A DNA stretch of 64,000 nucleotides from CAVXFB01 sp963760935 (lineage in GTDB: Bacteria; Planctomycetota; Planctomycetia; Pirellulales; Thermoguttaceae): the NCBI GenBank assembly GCA_963760935.1, contig CAVXFB010000006.1, forward strand, positions 992,001 to 1,056,000, written 5' to 3'. The position numbers and the translations under genes were made by a program. The first letter of the stretch is position 1; every line of letters starts with the position of its first letter. Below are positions 1 through 9,111 of this stretch, piece by piece. The notes under the pieces are model-generated. The model did not search any database, was not told where the DNA came from, and saw nothing but the letters and a program-made list of their open reading frames with translations.

Positions 1-1
1 C

Positions 2-235
2 GTTGAGCCGCTGACGCCGGACCATCCGCTGCATGAGTGGCTCAAGCGAAATGGCTCCGGGTTGCACCACATCTGCTTGACCGTGGATGACGTGGGGGCA
101 GCCTTTCAAGAGACGGCCAACATGGGATTGCCGCCGGGCGAGGCCAAGCCGCATCAGGGAACCAAGGGCAAGCGGGCACTGTTTATTGACCCTACTTCGA
201 CAGACGGCGTACGAGTGGAACTCACAGGCCGTTGA
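2..235 (+). CDS. VOC-superfamily protein, methylmalonyl-CoA epimerase-like (C-terminal part)
   Basis: Only the last 77 residues are inside the window; the start lies upstream. The reading frame runs open from base 2 to the TGA at 233-235. It contains LHHICLTVDD, the typical beta-strand with a metal-binding His of glyoxalase/VOC proteins, and ends with GVRVEL, where the Glu fits the last metal ligand. The order and spacing of these two motifs resemble methylmalonyl-CoA epimerase, which interconverts the D and L forms of methylmalonyl-CoA, but a glyoxalase or dioxygenase relative is equally possible from a fragment. It is followed 56 bases later by the transaldolase-like gene on the same strand. 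Confidence 0.7.
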   Translation, partial: VEPLTPDHPLHEWLKRNGSGLHHICLTVDDVGAAFQETANMGLPPGEAKPHQGTKGKRALFIDPTSTDGVRVELTGR

Positions 236-291
236 TATTTTCTCAGTGCTCGGTACTGAGCCGCATCGTTTACCGGAAAGGAACACACAAC

Positions 292-1359
292 ATGAAACAG
301 GGCTATTTTCAACGCGTCACGGCACAAACCCCCACGCGGTTTTGGATCAATAATCCCACTCGAGAAGAAGCCGATATGGCGATAGCCGCCGGCGCAGTCG
401 GCTGCACGCTCAACCCCTCGTACAGCCAGAAGATGATCGACCATCCGCAGGAAGGTCCCTACGCGCTGGCGTTGCTCGACGAGGCAATCCGCGAGTCGAA
501 GACCGATTCGGAGGCCGAGGTCATTTTGCAGCGGAAGCTGGCCAAGCCGATCCTCGACAAGTTCCGCACACTCTGGGAAAAGGGCCCTTCAAAGAACGGA
601 TTTGTGAGCATCCAGGGCGATCCGGTCAATGAGCATGACGCCGATTTCATCATCGAACAGGCTCGGGCGAATCGCAAAGTCGCGCCCAACGTCTGCTGCA
701 AGATTCCCGCGACCGCCCCGGGCATCAAGGCGATGGAGACTCTGTTTGCTGAAGACGTGCCGGTCAACGCCACGGAGATTTTTGCCATCCGACAGGGCGT
801 CGACGTTTGCGAATTGCACGAGAAGGTGGCGAAGAAGACCGGCAAGCCGTCAATCTTATGGATCTCGCACATTGCCGGAATCTATGACGACTACCTGCGC
901 AATTGCGTGCAACAGCAGCACATCGACATCTCGCCCGACGTCTACTGGCAAGGCGGCCTCGCCGTCGCCCGCAAACTGTACAAGATCATGATCGAGCGCG
1001 GCTACCAAGCCACGTTCATTGGTGGCGGCGCCCGCGGCCTTCACCACTTCACCGAAATGGTCGGCGGCGACGTTGTCATTACAATCAACTGGAAAGGGAC
1101 CGCCGACAAGTTGATCGAGAGCGATCCGCCGGTAGTGTATCGCTTGTTCAATCCCGTACCGCAGCACGTGCTCGATGAGTTGATGCAGAAATTGCCCGAT
1201 TTCAAGCGCGGCTACGTCGACGAGGGACTTACCATGCATGAGTACGAGGAGTTCGGTCCCGTCGAACTCTTCCGCAGCATGTTCATGGGCAGTTGGAATC
1301 GCGTCCTTGACGTCGCCAAGCAACGCCGCGCGGCAATCGCAAAAGTCACCGCGGCATAA
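292..1359 (+). CDS. Transaldolase-family protein
   Basis: A 355-residue TIM-barrel protein of the transaldolase family, which moves a dihydroxyacetone unit between sugar phosphates through a Schiff base. The candidate Schiff-base lysine is about residue 137 in CCKIPAT. An early Asn/Thr-rich stretch (GCTLNPS) and the later WISHIAG and FIGGGARG segments fit barrel strands. The ATG at 292 is chosen because GGAAAGG lies just upstream; an in-frame ATG at 232 would overlap the preceding gene and adds residues with no family character. The protein is longer than classical transaldolases and the exact substrate cannot be read from sequence. It heads a plus-strand run with an oxidoreductase and a URO-D family protein, which suggests a sugar or sugar-acid pathway rather than the pentose phosphate pathway itself. 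Confidence 0.85.
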   Translation: MKQGYFQRVTAQTPTRFWINNPTREEADMAIAAGAVGCTLNPSYSQKMIDHPQEGPYALALLDEAIRESKTDSEAEVILQRKLAKPILDKFRTLWEKGPSKNGFVSIQGDPVNEHDADFIIEQARANRKVAPNVCCKIPATAPGIKAMETLFAEDVPVNATEIFAIRQGVDVCELHEKVAKKTGKPSILWISHIAGIYDDYLRNCVQQQHIDISPDVYWQGGLAVARKLYKIMIERGYQATFIGGGARGLHHFTEMVGGDVVITINWKGTADKLIESDPPVVYRLFNPVPQHVLDELMQKLPDFKRGYVDEGLTMHEYEEFGPVELFRSMFMGSWNRVLDVAKQRRAAIAKVTAA

Positions 1360-1443
1360 CGATTGCCGCACCCACCTGGAGTCGTACCCACCTAGTACCC
1401 CCGCCATATAGTTTTGCCAACCCATGCCATAAGGGAGAACGCC

Positions 1444-2670
1444 ATGTTCAATCGCCGGGAAGTTTTGCGTCACTTGGCCGCCGGAGCGGCTACAGTCGCC
1501 GTGTCGGGTGTGTCACTATCCCGCGGTGCGATCGGCGCCAACGACCGTATCCGCTTTGGACTAATCGGCCTTGGCAGCCGCGGCCACGAGATCTTTCGCG
1601 CCGCCCTGGGTTGCCCGAACGTCGAGGCCGTGGCCGTGGCCGACGTCTATACGCGTCGCCTGGATGAGGCCAAGGCGATTGTGCCGGGCATCAAGACCTA
1701 TGGCGATTTTCACCACCTCTTGGACGACAAGTCGATCGACGCCGTGCTGATCGCCACGCCTCAGCACCAACATGCCCTGAGTTTCGTGCCGGCGATCCTT
1801 GCGGGCAAGGACGTGTATCAAGAAAAGACGATGGCATTCTGTCCCGACCATGCCCGGCGGATGCGGCATGCGTTCACCGGGTCGAACCGAGTCGTGCAGA
1901 TCGGCATGCAGATGAACAGCGCTCCGAGCATCGGTACGATCCAGGAGTGGATCGCCGCAGGCAAACTGGGCACGATCACTGCCATCCAAGCCCATCATTT
2001 CCGCAACGCGGCTTACGGAGGCTGGATACGGAAGATTCCGGCCGACTGCGATGCCGAGCATGTCGATTGGCCGGCCTTCGAAGCCGAGGCCTCGCACCAC
2101 CCCTTCGATCCCCAACGCTATGTCAACTGGCGTTTTTACTGGGACTACTCGGGCGGAAACATGTTTGAGAACATGGTTCATCAAGTCGGCTGGTGGTATC
2201 AAGTTCTGGGTCTGAACATTCCCGAGAGCGCGACCACGGCGGGTGGCAACTTCCGCTCGCCGAAGATGGAGCCGCCCGACACGATGACGGTTTCGCTGAA
2301 ACAGTCGGACAAGCTGCTGTTCACGTGGAACTCGATGTTTGGCAACGGCTACTTTGGCGAGACGCATGACTATCTGCTCGGCACCAAGGGAACGGTCATG
2401 CACGATGGCGCCGATCGCACGATCTACGTGCCGCAAAAGAAGAAGATCGACCCCAAGGACAAGACTGCCGGACCAGAGCCGACGCCGGTGTACCTCGACC
2501 GGACGGTAAAGCACGTGCAGAACTTCTTCGACTGTGTGCGCAGCCGCAAGGAGCCGAATTGCCCCTTCGAAATGGGCTACCGTTCCGCGATCGCCTGTCA
2601 AATGGCGGTAGCCTCGTATCGCCAACAGCGCACCGTGCGTTGGAACGCAGAGACCGAAGAGATTGTCTGA
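1444..2670 (+). CDS. Gfo/Idh/MocA family oxidoreductase with Tat signal
   Basis: A 408-residue NAD(P)-dependent sugar or inositol dehydrogenase-like protein. The N-terminus has a twin-arginine motif (NRREVLRHLA) and an Ala-rich hydrophobic stretch, so export by the Tat system as a folded cofactor-bearing enzyme is expected, as for many planctomycete members. The Rossmann nucleotide-binding loop is FGLIGLGSRGHE at about residues 37-48. The family's usual EKP cofactor/catalytic motif reads EKT here (DVYQEKTMAF). The C-terminal half has the DTMTVSLK and EMGYRSA segments of the family's substrate domain. The ATG at 1444 is preceded by AAGGGAGAA; an upstream in-frame start at 1414 is not needed. 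The substrate is unknown. Confidence 0.88.
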   Translation: MFNRREVLRHLAAGAATVAVSGVSLSRGAIGANDRIRFGLIGLGSRGHEIFRAALGCPNVEAVAVADVYTRRLDEAKAIVPGIKTYGDFHHLLDDKSIDAVLIATPQHQHALSFVPAILAGKDVYQEKTMAFCPDHARRMRHAFTGSNRVVQIGMQMNSAPSIGTIQEWIAAGKLGTITAIQAHHFRNAAYGGWIRKIPADCDAEHVDWPAFEAEASHHPFDPQRYVNWRFYWDYSGGNMFENMVHQVGWWYQVLGLNIPESATTAGGNFRSPKMEPPDTMTVSLKQSDKLLFTWNSMFGNGYFGETHDYLLGTKGTVMHDGADRTIYVPQKKKIDPKDKTAGPEPTPVYLDRTVKHVQNFFDCVRSRKEPNCPFEMGYRSAIACQMAVASYRQQRTVRWNAETEEIV

Positions 2671-2722
2671 CGGCGCGGATGTGCGCGGAAGCGTCGACTT
2701 TGTCCGACACTGGGAACGACCG

Positions 2723-3685
2723 ATGGATTTATCACCCTCGGTGTACGAACATGCGGCGGCGTTGATCGGACGGACGCCCTGGGAGGCATCGCGAGATCCC
2801 GCATTGTTGTTCGAGGCGCATGCCCACGCCTATCGTTTGTATCGGCATACGCCGATTATGCCGGGCATCGACATTTACAACCTCGAAGCCGAGGCCTACG
2901 GAGGCCCTGTCGAACAGCCTGCGGGCATCGGCATCCCGGTAATCTCCAAACCCATTTGTGGTTCGACGGCCGATCTGCTTCGGCTCCCTCCGTTCGATCC
3001 GCACCGCGACGGCCGGATTCCCATGGCCATTGAGGTTGCCGCTCGGTTGGCCGCCGCGTTCCCGGAAACCCAGGTCCGCGTACCGGTGAGCGGTCCGTTT
3101 TCAATTGCCAGCAGCCTGGTCGGATTCGAGAACCTCTTGTGTGACGTGATCACCGACGCCGACGCCGCGGCCAAGGCTCTGCTTCACCTGGTTACCGGGC
3201 AAGTAGCCTTCGCCAAAGCGATCCACGAACGCGGCCTTGACGTGGCCTTCTTTGAATCGGCGGCCTGTCCGCCCTTATTGTCGCCGGCCATGTTTTGCCG
3301 CGTCGAACTGCCCGCTCTGAAGGCGATCCTCGGCGGCATAGCGGAAGTGCTAGGCCATCCCGTGCCCTGTATCATCGGCGGCAACACTACGCCGATTTTG
3401 GATGCGATCTTGGAGACCGGCACCAACTTTGTGATAGCGCCATTCGAGACGGATCAGCAAGCCTTCGTGAAGAAGATATGGGAACGCACCAACATCCGCG
3501 TCCGTGTCAACACGTCTCCAAACACGATTGCACATGGCAGTTGGGAAGAGATTCGTACTGACGCCGACCGCATCATCCGCATCCTTGACGGCCGTCCCAA
3601 CGTCTGCGTAGGCACAGGGTCGTTGCCCTACGAGACGCCTCCGGAGAACGTGTTGCGATTGCGAGACTACCTCGCCCCGTTGTAA
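2723..3685 (+). CDS. Uroporphyrinogen decarboxylase (URO-D) family protein
   Basis: A 320-residue TIM-barrel protein of the URO-D superfamily, which holds haem-synthesis HemE and also corrinoid-linked methyltransferases and many uncharacterised enzymes of sugar-catabolic clusters. Visible features are an N-terminal TPIMPGIDIYNLEAEAYG stretch, a barrel strand with a VSGPFS turn, FFESAACPPLLSP, and a C-terminal TGSLPYETPPENV end typical of the superfamily. It lacks a clear HemE-type N-terminal substrate loop, so it is probably not HemE. The ATG at 2723 is preferred with GGGAA upstream; a TTG at 2663 would overlap the oxidoreductase by 8 bases. The tight spacing suggests co-transcription with the oxidoreductase. 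It faces the otnK-like gene, 12 bases apart. Confidence 0.75.
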   Translation: MDLSPSVYEHAAALIGRTPWEASRDPALLFEAHAHAYRLYRHTPIMPGIDIYNLEAEAYGGPVEQPAGIGIPVISKPICGSTADLLRLPPFDPHRDGRIPMAIEVAARLAAAFPETQVRVPVSGPFSIASSLVGFENLLCDVITDADAAAKALLHLVTGQVAFAKAIHERGLDVAFFESAACPPLLSPAMFCRVELPALKAILGGIAEVLGHPVPCIIGGNTTPILDAILETGTNFVIAPFETDQQAFVKKIWERTNIRVRVNTSPNTIAHGSWEEIRTDADRIIRILDGRPNVCVGTGSLPYETPPENVLRLRDYLAPL

Positions 3686-3697
3686 TTGGTTAGATGA

Positions 3698-4954
3698 CTA
3701 CGCCGATGCCTTGAGAAAGAAGTCGTCGCTGCCAAAGTTGCCGGACTTTAGCGCCAACGCCAGCGGTTGCTCGCCCACCGACTGCGTCCAAGGCACGCCT
3801 GGATCAATCAACGGGCCGATCCGCAGACCGCGAATGCCGAGCCTTTGGATCACGGCGCCGGCCGTTTCGCCGCCAGCGACAATTAGTCGTCGCACCCCGG
3901 CAGCCACCAAACCGGCAGCAATGGCGGCCATTGTGCGTTCGACCGCGGCGGCGGACGCATCGCGGCCAAGTTGCGATTGGATGTTCCCAAGTTCGTCAGG
4001 CGCGGCCGTCGAGTAGAGCAGCACCGGGCCGCTGGAAAGATGCTCAGTGGCCCAGGCTAGAGCAGCGGCAGCCTCCCCGTCGCCGGACATAGCAGCGCGC
4101 ACATCGATGGCGCGCGCAGCATGGATTCGTCGGAACGCAGCCACTTGCCGCTGCGTTGCCAGGGAGCAACTGCCGGAAAGTATGGCGGATCGACCGGTAA
4201 CGTTTGCCAACGCAAGTGGGCCGGGCACGGCGCCTAGCACGCCGATTTCGCGGTAGGCGGCCGGCAGCCCCAAAGCCATGCCGGCGCTGCCGGTGACAAG
4301 GGGCAAGTCGACCACGGCCCGAGCGATGTTGCGCAGATGGTGGTCATCGAGCGCATCACACACAACCAGCGAAATACCACGACCGGCCAAGTCTTTGAGG
4401 GCTTGTGCGATGGCCGCTGAGCCCTGTGCCACCGTAGCGTACGGCAGCAACCCGCACGACCCTCGAGCCTGCCGCTGCAACACTCGGACCAAGTCTGGAT
4501 CCGTCATCGGTGTTAAGGGATGATGCTCCATGCCCGACTCGTTGAGCGGTCGGCCATGAACAAAGAGGTGACCGAGATACACGGTCCGACCGTTTTCGGG
4601 AAACGCCGGACAGAAGATGGTTTGTTTTGCTCCGAGAGCCTCCATCAAGGCCTCGGCGACTGGTCCGATGTTGCCCTCGGGCGTCGAGTCAAACGTCGAA
4701 CAGTATTTCAGCAGGAACCGCCGGGCGCCAAGGCCCTGCAACGCACGCAAGGCAGCCAATGATTGCGAGACCGCCTCGTCCCGAGGCGCCGACCGCGTTT
4801 TCAGGGCAACGACCAACGCATCGACATCGTCCGGCACCTCGGCGGGCTGCGGTGGCCCAAACCATTGCACGGTCTGCATGCCACCGGCGGCCAGCATCGC
4901 CGCCACGTCCGTCGCGCCGGTCGAGTCGTCCGCAATGCAACCTAAGAACAACAC
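3698..4954 (-). CDS. otnK: Four-carbon acid sugar kinase family protein (DUF1537, OtnK type)
   Basis: A 418-residue kinase. The N-terminus LGCIADDSTGATDVA is the signature of the four-carbon acid sugar kinases, which phosphorylate 3-oxo-tetronates or related acids so that a decarboxylase or aldolase can act next. The C-terminal nucleotide-binding domain is recognisable from LSGSCSLATQRQ, VAGGETAGAV and IDPGVPW. Length matches the family. It lies 5 bases downstream of uvrB on the same strand, so it may be read from the uvrB transcript, but functionally it fits better with the convergent sugar-enzyme genes at 292-3685. The exact substrate, and whether the symbol otnK is strictly correct, cannot be settled from sequence. 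Confidence 0.85.
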   Translation of the reverse strand: MLFLGCIADDSTGATDVAAMLAAGGMQTVQWFGPPQPAEVPDDVDALVVALKTRSAPRDEAVSQSLAALRALQGLGARRFLLKYCSTFDSTPEGNIGPVAEALMEALGAKQTIFCPAFPENGRTVYLGHLFVHGRPLNESGMEHHPLTPMTDPDLVRVLQRQARGSCGLLPYATVAQGSAAIAQALKDLAGRGISLVVCDALDDHHLRNIARAVVDLPLVTGSAGMALGLPAAYREIGVLGAVPGPLALANVTGRSAILSGSCSLATQRQVAAFRRIHAARAIDVRAAMSGDGEAAAALAWATEHLSSGPVLLYSTAAPDELGNIQSQLGRDASAAAVERTMAAIAAGLVAAGVRRLIVAGGETAGAVIQRLGIRGLRIGPLIDPGVPWTQSVGEQPLALALKSGNFGSDDFFLKASA

Positions 4955-4959
4955 AATGC

Positions 4960-7032
4960 TTATCCCCGCTCGGGTTTTGGAACACGTGCGGATTTGGGCT
5001 GCTGCTTGCGATGCCGGCCGCGCTCGGCACGCGTGGCGTGATGAATTTCGGCCTCGGCCAGCGGCTTGCCAAGTTGCTGGCGCATCTCCGCGATGCGGTC
5101 ACGAATCGCCGCTGCCCGCTCAAATTCGAGTTCCTCTGCTGCCGAAAGCATCTCGGCCTCCAGTTCCTCTAGATACTCTTCCGTGATGTATTGCGTTTCC
5201 TCTCCACGGCCCACCACGGCGTAACTTTGCACATGGGCGGCCGCCTCGGCCTCAATGCCAGCGCGTATCTCCTTGCGAATTGTCTCGGGTGTGATGCCGT
5301 GGGCTGCGTTGTACTCTTTCTGCATCTGCCGGCGGCGATCGGTTTCTTCGATGGCCCGCTGCATCGAATCGGTCACCTTGTCGGCATAGAGCAGCACTTT
5401 GGCATTGACGTTGCGTGCCGAGCGACCGATCGTCTGCATTAGCGACGTCTCACTGCGCAGAAACCCCTCCTTATCGGCGTCGAGGATGGCCACCAGGGAA
5501 ACCTCCGGCAGGTCGAGCCCTTCGCGCAGCAGGTTCACGCCAACTAACACGTCGAAGTGGCCTTGGCGCAGGTCGCGCAGCAACTCGACCCGTTCAAACG
5601 CATCGAGGTCGCTATGCAGCCATTTGCAGCGGACGTCCTGTTTGCCGAAATACGCTGATAAATCCTCGGCTAGCCGCTTCGTGAGCGTAGTGACCAGCAC
5701 GCGTTCTCCGGCCGCCGCCCGACTGCGAATCTGCTCGAGTAAGTGCGGCACCTGCGACCGCGCCGGTGCAACTTCGATCTCCGGATCGAGCAAGCCCGTG
5801 GGCCGGATGACTTGTTCGACCACCCGCCCCTCTGTCTTCGCCAGTTCGTAGGGGCCGGGCGTGGCAGAAACGTAGACCACTTGCTTAATGCGTCCTTCCC
5901 ATTCATCGAACTGAAGCGGCCGGTTGTCCAGCGCGCTGGGTAAACGAAAGCCGTGCTCCACTAGAGTCACCTTGCGATTGTGGTCGCCGAAGTACATACC
6001 CCGAATCTGTGGCACGCTGACATGCGACTCGTCGACGATCAACAGGTAATCGTCGGGAAAGAAGCTGAACAGCGTATCAGGCGGCGCGCCCGGTGGTCGT
6101 CCGCTCAATGGGCGGCTATAGTTTTCGATGCCAGGGCAGTAGCCCACCTCTTGCAGCATTTCGATATCAAAACGCGTTCGAGCGCTGAGTCGTTGCGCCT
6201 CCAACAATTTGCCCTGATCCTTGAACTGTTTGAGGCGTTCTTCCAGTTCCTGCTTGATCACGCTCACCGCCCCCTTGATGCGTTCCTCGGGCAGCACGAA
6301 ATGCTTCGAGGGATAGATGTACATCTGCTCGGGGCGGTCGAGCAGTTCGCCGCTTACCGGATGAATAATGGAAAGCTGCTCGACTTCGTCGCCCCAGAAC
6401 TCGACACGGAAAGCCATTTCCTCATATGTTGGCCAGACTTCGACGCAATCGCCCCGCACGCGGAATTTGCCCGGCTGAAACTCGATGTCGTTCCGCTCGT
6501 ATTGGATATCGACCAACTTGGCCAGCACTTCATCGCGATCGACGACCTGCCCCCGCGTAAGGCCCACCATCATCGCCCGATAATCTTCCGGCGAGCCCAA
6601 ACCGTAGATACACGAGACGCTGGAGACCACGATCACGTCGCGTCGGCTCACCAAGGCGCTGGTGGCGGCCAGCCGCAACCGTTCAATCTGCTGGTTGATC
6701 GAAGCGTCCTTCTCAATATAGATATCCCGCTGCGGAATATACGCCTCGGGCTGGTAGTAGTCGTAATAGCTGACAAAATAGTGGACGGCGTTGTGCGGAA
6801 AAAACTCCTTGAACTCCGAGTACAACTGCGCCGCCAACGTCTTATTGTGCGACATGACCAGCACTGGCCGCTGCACCTGTTGGATGACGTTGGCCATGGT
6901 GAACGTCTTGCCCGAGCCAGTGACGCCCACCAACACCTGGTGCTTCTCGCCGTGGCGCAGACCCTCGGTTAGGGCCTCGATGGCCTCAGGCTGATCGCCG
7001 GCGGGTTTGAAAGGGGCGACGAGTTGGAACAT
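4960..7032 (-). CDS. uvrB: Excinuclease ABC subunit UvrB
   Basis: A 690-residue helicase-like damage-verification subunit of nucleotide excision repair, loaded by UvrA and partner of UvrC. The Walker A loop is GVTGSGKTFT near residue 40, the beta-hairpin region reads YYDYYQPEAYIPQ, the DExH box is LLIVDESH, motif VI is QTIGRSARN, and a UVR domain (LEFERAAAIRDRIAEM) lies near the C-terminus. All motifs and the full family length are present. The ATG at 7032 gives MFQLVAPFKP, the usual start of the family; a TTG at 7062 would only add ten atypical residues. No SOS box was recognised upstream. Confidence 0.98.
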   Translation of the reverse strand: MFQLVAPFKPAGDQPEAIEALTEGLRHGEKHQVLVGVTGSGKTFTMANVIQQVQRPVLVMSHNKTLAAQLYSEFKEFFPHNAVHYFVSYYDYYQPEAYIPQRDIYIEKDASINQQIERLRLAATSALVSRRDVIVVSSVSCIYGLGSPEDYRAMMVGLTRGQVVDRDEVLAKLVDIQYERNDIEFQPGKFRVRGDCVEVWPTYEEMAFRVEFWGDEVEQLSIIHPVSGELLDRPEQMYIYPSKHFVLPEERIKGAVSVIKQELEERLKQFKDQGKLLEAQRLSARTRFDIEMLQEVGYCPGIENYSRPLSGRPPGAPPDTLFSFFPDDYLLIVDESHVSVPQIRGMYFGDHNRKVTLVEHGFRLPSALDNRPLQFDEWEGRIKQVVYVSATPGPYELAKTEGRVVEQVIRPTGLLDPEIEVAPARSQVPHLLEQIRSRAAAGERVLVTTLTKRLAEDLSAYFGKQDVRCKWLHSDLDAFERVELLRDLRQGHFDVLVGVNLLREGLDLPEVSLVAILDADKEGFLRSETSLMQTIGRSARNVNAKVLLYADKVTDSMQRAIEETDRRRQMQKEYNAAHGITPETIRKEIRAGIEAEAAAHVQSYAVVGRGEETQYITEEYLEELEAEMLSAAEELEFERAAAIRDRIAEMRQQLGKPLAEAEIHHATRAERGRHRKQQPKSARVPKPERG

Positions 7033-7144
7033 GGCGGCCGTGGGTTTCGCGGTTAGTCGCAACCCCTATGTTATCCTCCGGCATCGCACAGTTCCACGGG
7101 GATGGCGACATACCTGTCGGCAGTTGAGCTAGTTCCCCGCTTTT

Positions 7145-7274
7145 CTTTTCCGAATAAGAGTGGAATTGCCACCTGATCGCGGTATAATCCGAGTCTTCGG
7201 GAGAACGGTTCGACACCTTTTCTGTCGGCGTCCTCCGTGAAGCGTTGAACAGTCAGGCTTTCTATTCGGAAAAG
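7145..7274. repeat. 12-bp perfect inverted repeat flanking the OLD-like gene's promoter region
   Basis: CTTTTCCGAATA at 7145-7156 and its exact reverse complement TATTCGGAAAAG at 7263-7274 enclose 106 bases between uvrB and the OLD-like gene. The right arm overlaps the ribosome-binding sequence (GGAAAAG) of the OLD-like gene, and a perfect TATAAT at 7183-7188 lies between the arms, without a good -35 at the usual spacing. The pair could be an operator, a structure that hides the ribosome-binding site in the mRNA, or an old insertion footprint. Confidence 0.6.
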
Positions 7275-7282
7275 TGAACAGC

Positions 7283-9028
7283 ATGCTGACGCGTCTTCAA
7301 GTCCGTAACTTCAAGAGTCTGGAAATCGCCGATATCGAACTAGGGGAATCGGTTGTCTTTATCGGGCCCAACAACTCGGGAAAGACTACTGCATTGCAGG
7401 CCCTGGCCCTTTGGGACATTGGGTTGCGGCAATGGAACGCGAAGCGCACGGGTAAGGCATCACCAGAGAAGCGGCCAGGCGTCACAATTAATCGACGCGA
7501 TCTAATCTCGGTCCCTGTGCCCGCTGCCAATCTGCTGTGGCACGACCTGCACGTGCGAAATGTGCAGCGAATGGGAGAGAAGAAGACTGATACCAAGACT
7601 GAGAATATCCGCGTTGACATCATCGTTAGTGGGGTCACGGGCGAGAGGGAATGGGAGTGCGGTATTGAGTTTGACTACAGTAATGAAGAGTCCTTTGTTT
7701 GCCGACCTCTGCGTCTTGATGGTTTTGAGACGAAGCCGGTGAAAGACGCCAAGTTTTCAAAAGTGCCCAATGAAGCGGCGGGTGTCAAGGTGGCGTACTT
7801 GCCCCCTATGTCCGGGCTTGCAGACCGGGAATTCCTAAAACAGGAAGGCGAGCTGGACTTCTTGATTGGCCAGGGGCAGACCGCACAGGTGCTTAGAAAT
7901 CTCTGCTACCAAATTTATGAACGGAATTCCGGCATGTGGGCCGAGATGGTCGAACGAGTCAATGCGCTCTTTGGCGTCATGCTCCGCCCGCCAAGATATG
8001 TTGCAGAGCGAGGCGAAATCATCATGGAATATGAGCACCAAGGAATACGGTTGGACCTCTCAAGCTCAGGTCGTGGACTCCAACAGACCTTGTTGCTCCT
8101 TGCCCGTCTATATGCCAACCCCGGCACCGTTCTCCTGCTTGACGAACCGGATGCCCACCTAGAGATTTTGCGACAGCGTCAGACCTACCAACTCATCACG
8201 GAAGTTGCTGCCACGCAGCATTCACAGATCATTGCCGCCAGCCACTCCGAAGTAGTTTTGAACGAAGCTGCCGACCGAGATGTCGTGATAGCGTTTGTTG
8301 GCAAGCCTCACCGCATAGACGATCGTGGAAGTCAAGTTGCGAAGGCTCTCAAGGAGATTGGCTTCGATCAGTACTATCAGGCCGAGCAAAGCGGTTGGGT
8401 ATTGTACCTGGAGGGATCGACTGATCTGAGCATCCTGCGAGCATTTGCAAAAAAGCTCGACCACCCCGTCAGTCAGCACCTTGAGCGGCCCTTTCTCCAT
8501 TCGGTTGGGAATCAACCGGGGCTGGTTCGCTCACATTTCTTTGGGTTACGCGAGGCCAAGCGGGATTTGGTCGGGATCGCCGTTTTCGACCGTCAAGACA
8601 AGCCGTTACCGGACAACATGGCAGAATTGAAGGATTTGAGAGTAACGACGTGGAGTCGTCGGGAAATCGAAAACTACCTCTGCACGCCGGATGTGCTGAA
8701 GGCATATGCTAGGGATACTTGCGGCGGCGATTTATTTGCGGCATCTTGGGAGACCAGGATCACGGAGATTATTCAAGACCTAGTGCCACCGGTTGCGCTA
8801 CGAGATCACGCAAATGCTTGGTGGAGCAATACTAAGGTTACGAACGATTTTCTCGACCCACTTTTCGAACGGTTCTTCCGAGAATTGCATCTGCCGAACC
8901 TGATGCGCAAGACGGACTACCACGTTCTCGCCAAGTATGTGCCCGCAAATGCCATCCCTCCTGAGATCAGTGAAAAGCTTGACACCATTCTTCAGATTGC
9001 CAGCCAAGCAAACCCACGAGAAGATTGA
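7283..9028 (+). CDS. OLD-family-like ATPase with C-terminal TOPRIM-like domain
   Basis: A 581-residue protein with an SMC/RecF-type ATPase: Walker A GPNNSGKTTAL at residues 28-38, an ABC-like signature LSSSGRGLQQT, and Walker B VLLLDEPDAHLE near residue 285. The C-terminal part has YLEGSTDLSILRAF near residue 375, then IAVFDRQDK and SRREIENYL, which fit the conserved Glu and acidic residues of a TOPRIM nuclease-like domain. This architecture is that of OLD proteins, several of which act in phage defence; no GajB-type helicase, reverse transcriptase or toxin is adjacent, so it is a single-gene system if defensive. The ATG at 7283 is preferred over the GTG at 7274 because GGAAAAG lies 8 bases upstream. 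The base composition looks less GC-rich than neighbours, compatible with transfer. Confidence 0.8.
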   Translation: MLTRLQVRNFKSLEIADIELGESVVFIGPNNSGKTTALQALALWDIGLRQWNAKRTGKASPEKRPGVTINRRDLISVPVPAANLLWHDLHVRNVQRMGEKKTDTKTENIRVDIIVSGVTGEREWECGIEFDYSNEESFVCRPLRLDGFETKPVKDAKFSKVPNEAAGVKVAYLPPMSGLADREFLKQEGELDFLIGQGQTAQVLRNLCYQIYERNSGMWAEMVERVNALFGVMLRPPRYVAERGEIIMEYEHQGIRLDLSSSGRGLQQTLLLLARLYANPGTVLLLDEPDAHLEILRQRQTYQLITEVAATQHSQIIAASHSEVVLNEAADRDVVIAFVGKPHRIDDRGSQVAKALKEIGFDQYYQAEQSGWVLYLEGSTDLSILRAFAKKLDHPVSQHLERPFLHSVGNQPGLVRSHFFGLREAKRDLVGIAVFDRQDKPLPDNMAELKDLRVTTWSRREIENYLCTPDVLKAYARDTCGGDLFAASWETRITEIIQDLVPPVALRDHANAWWSNTKVTNDFLDPLFERFFRELHLPNLMRKTDYHVLAKYVPANAIPPEISEKLDTILQIASQANPRED

Positions 9029-9111
9029 TAATGGGCGCCAAGTCTGCCATCGAATCGCCGGAGACAATTTGCGTAGAATGAGTGCTTTAACTCTTCGGGC
9101 AGAGTCCCGTC

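Noticed and set aside
5980..6972. A 330-residue plus-strand open frame opposite uvrB
   Set aside because: The conserved uvrB sequence on the other strand explains it completely; the antisense protein shows no fold.
7283..9028. Gabija defence system
   Set aside because: The ATPase/TOPRIM protein resembles GajA broadly, but there is no adjacent UvrD-like GajB gene; uvrB on the other side is a conserved repair gene.
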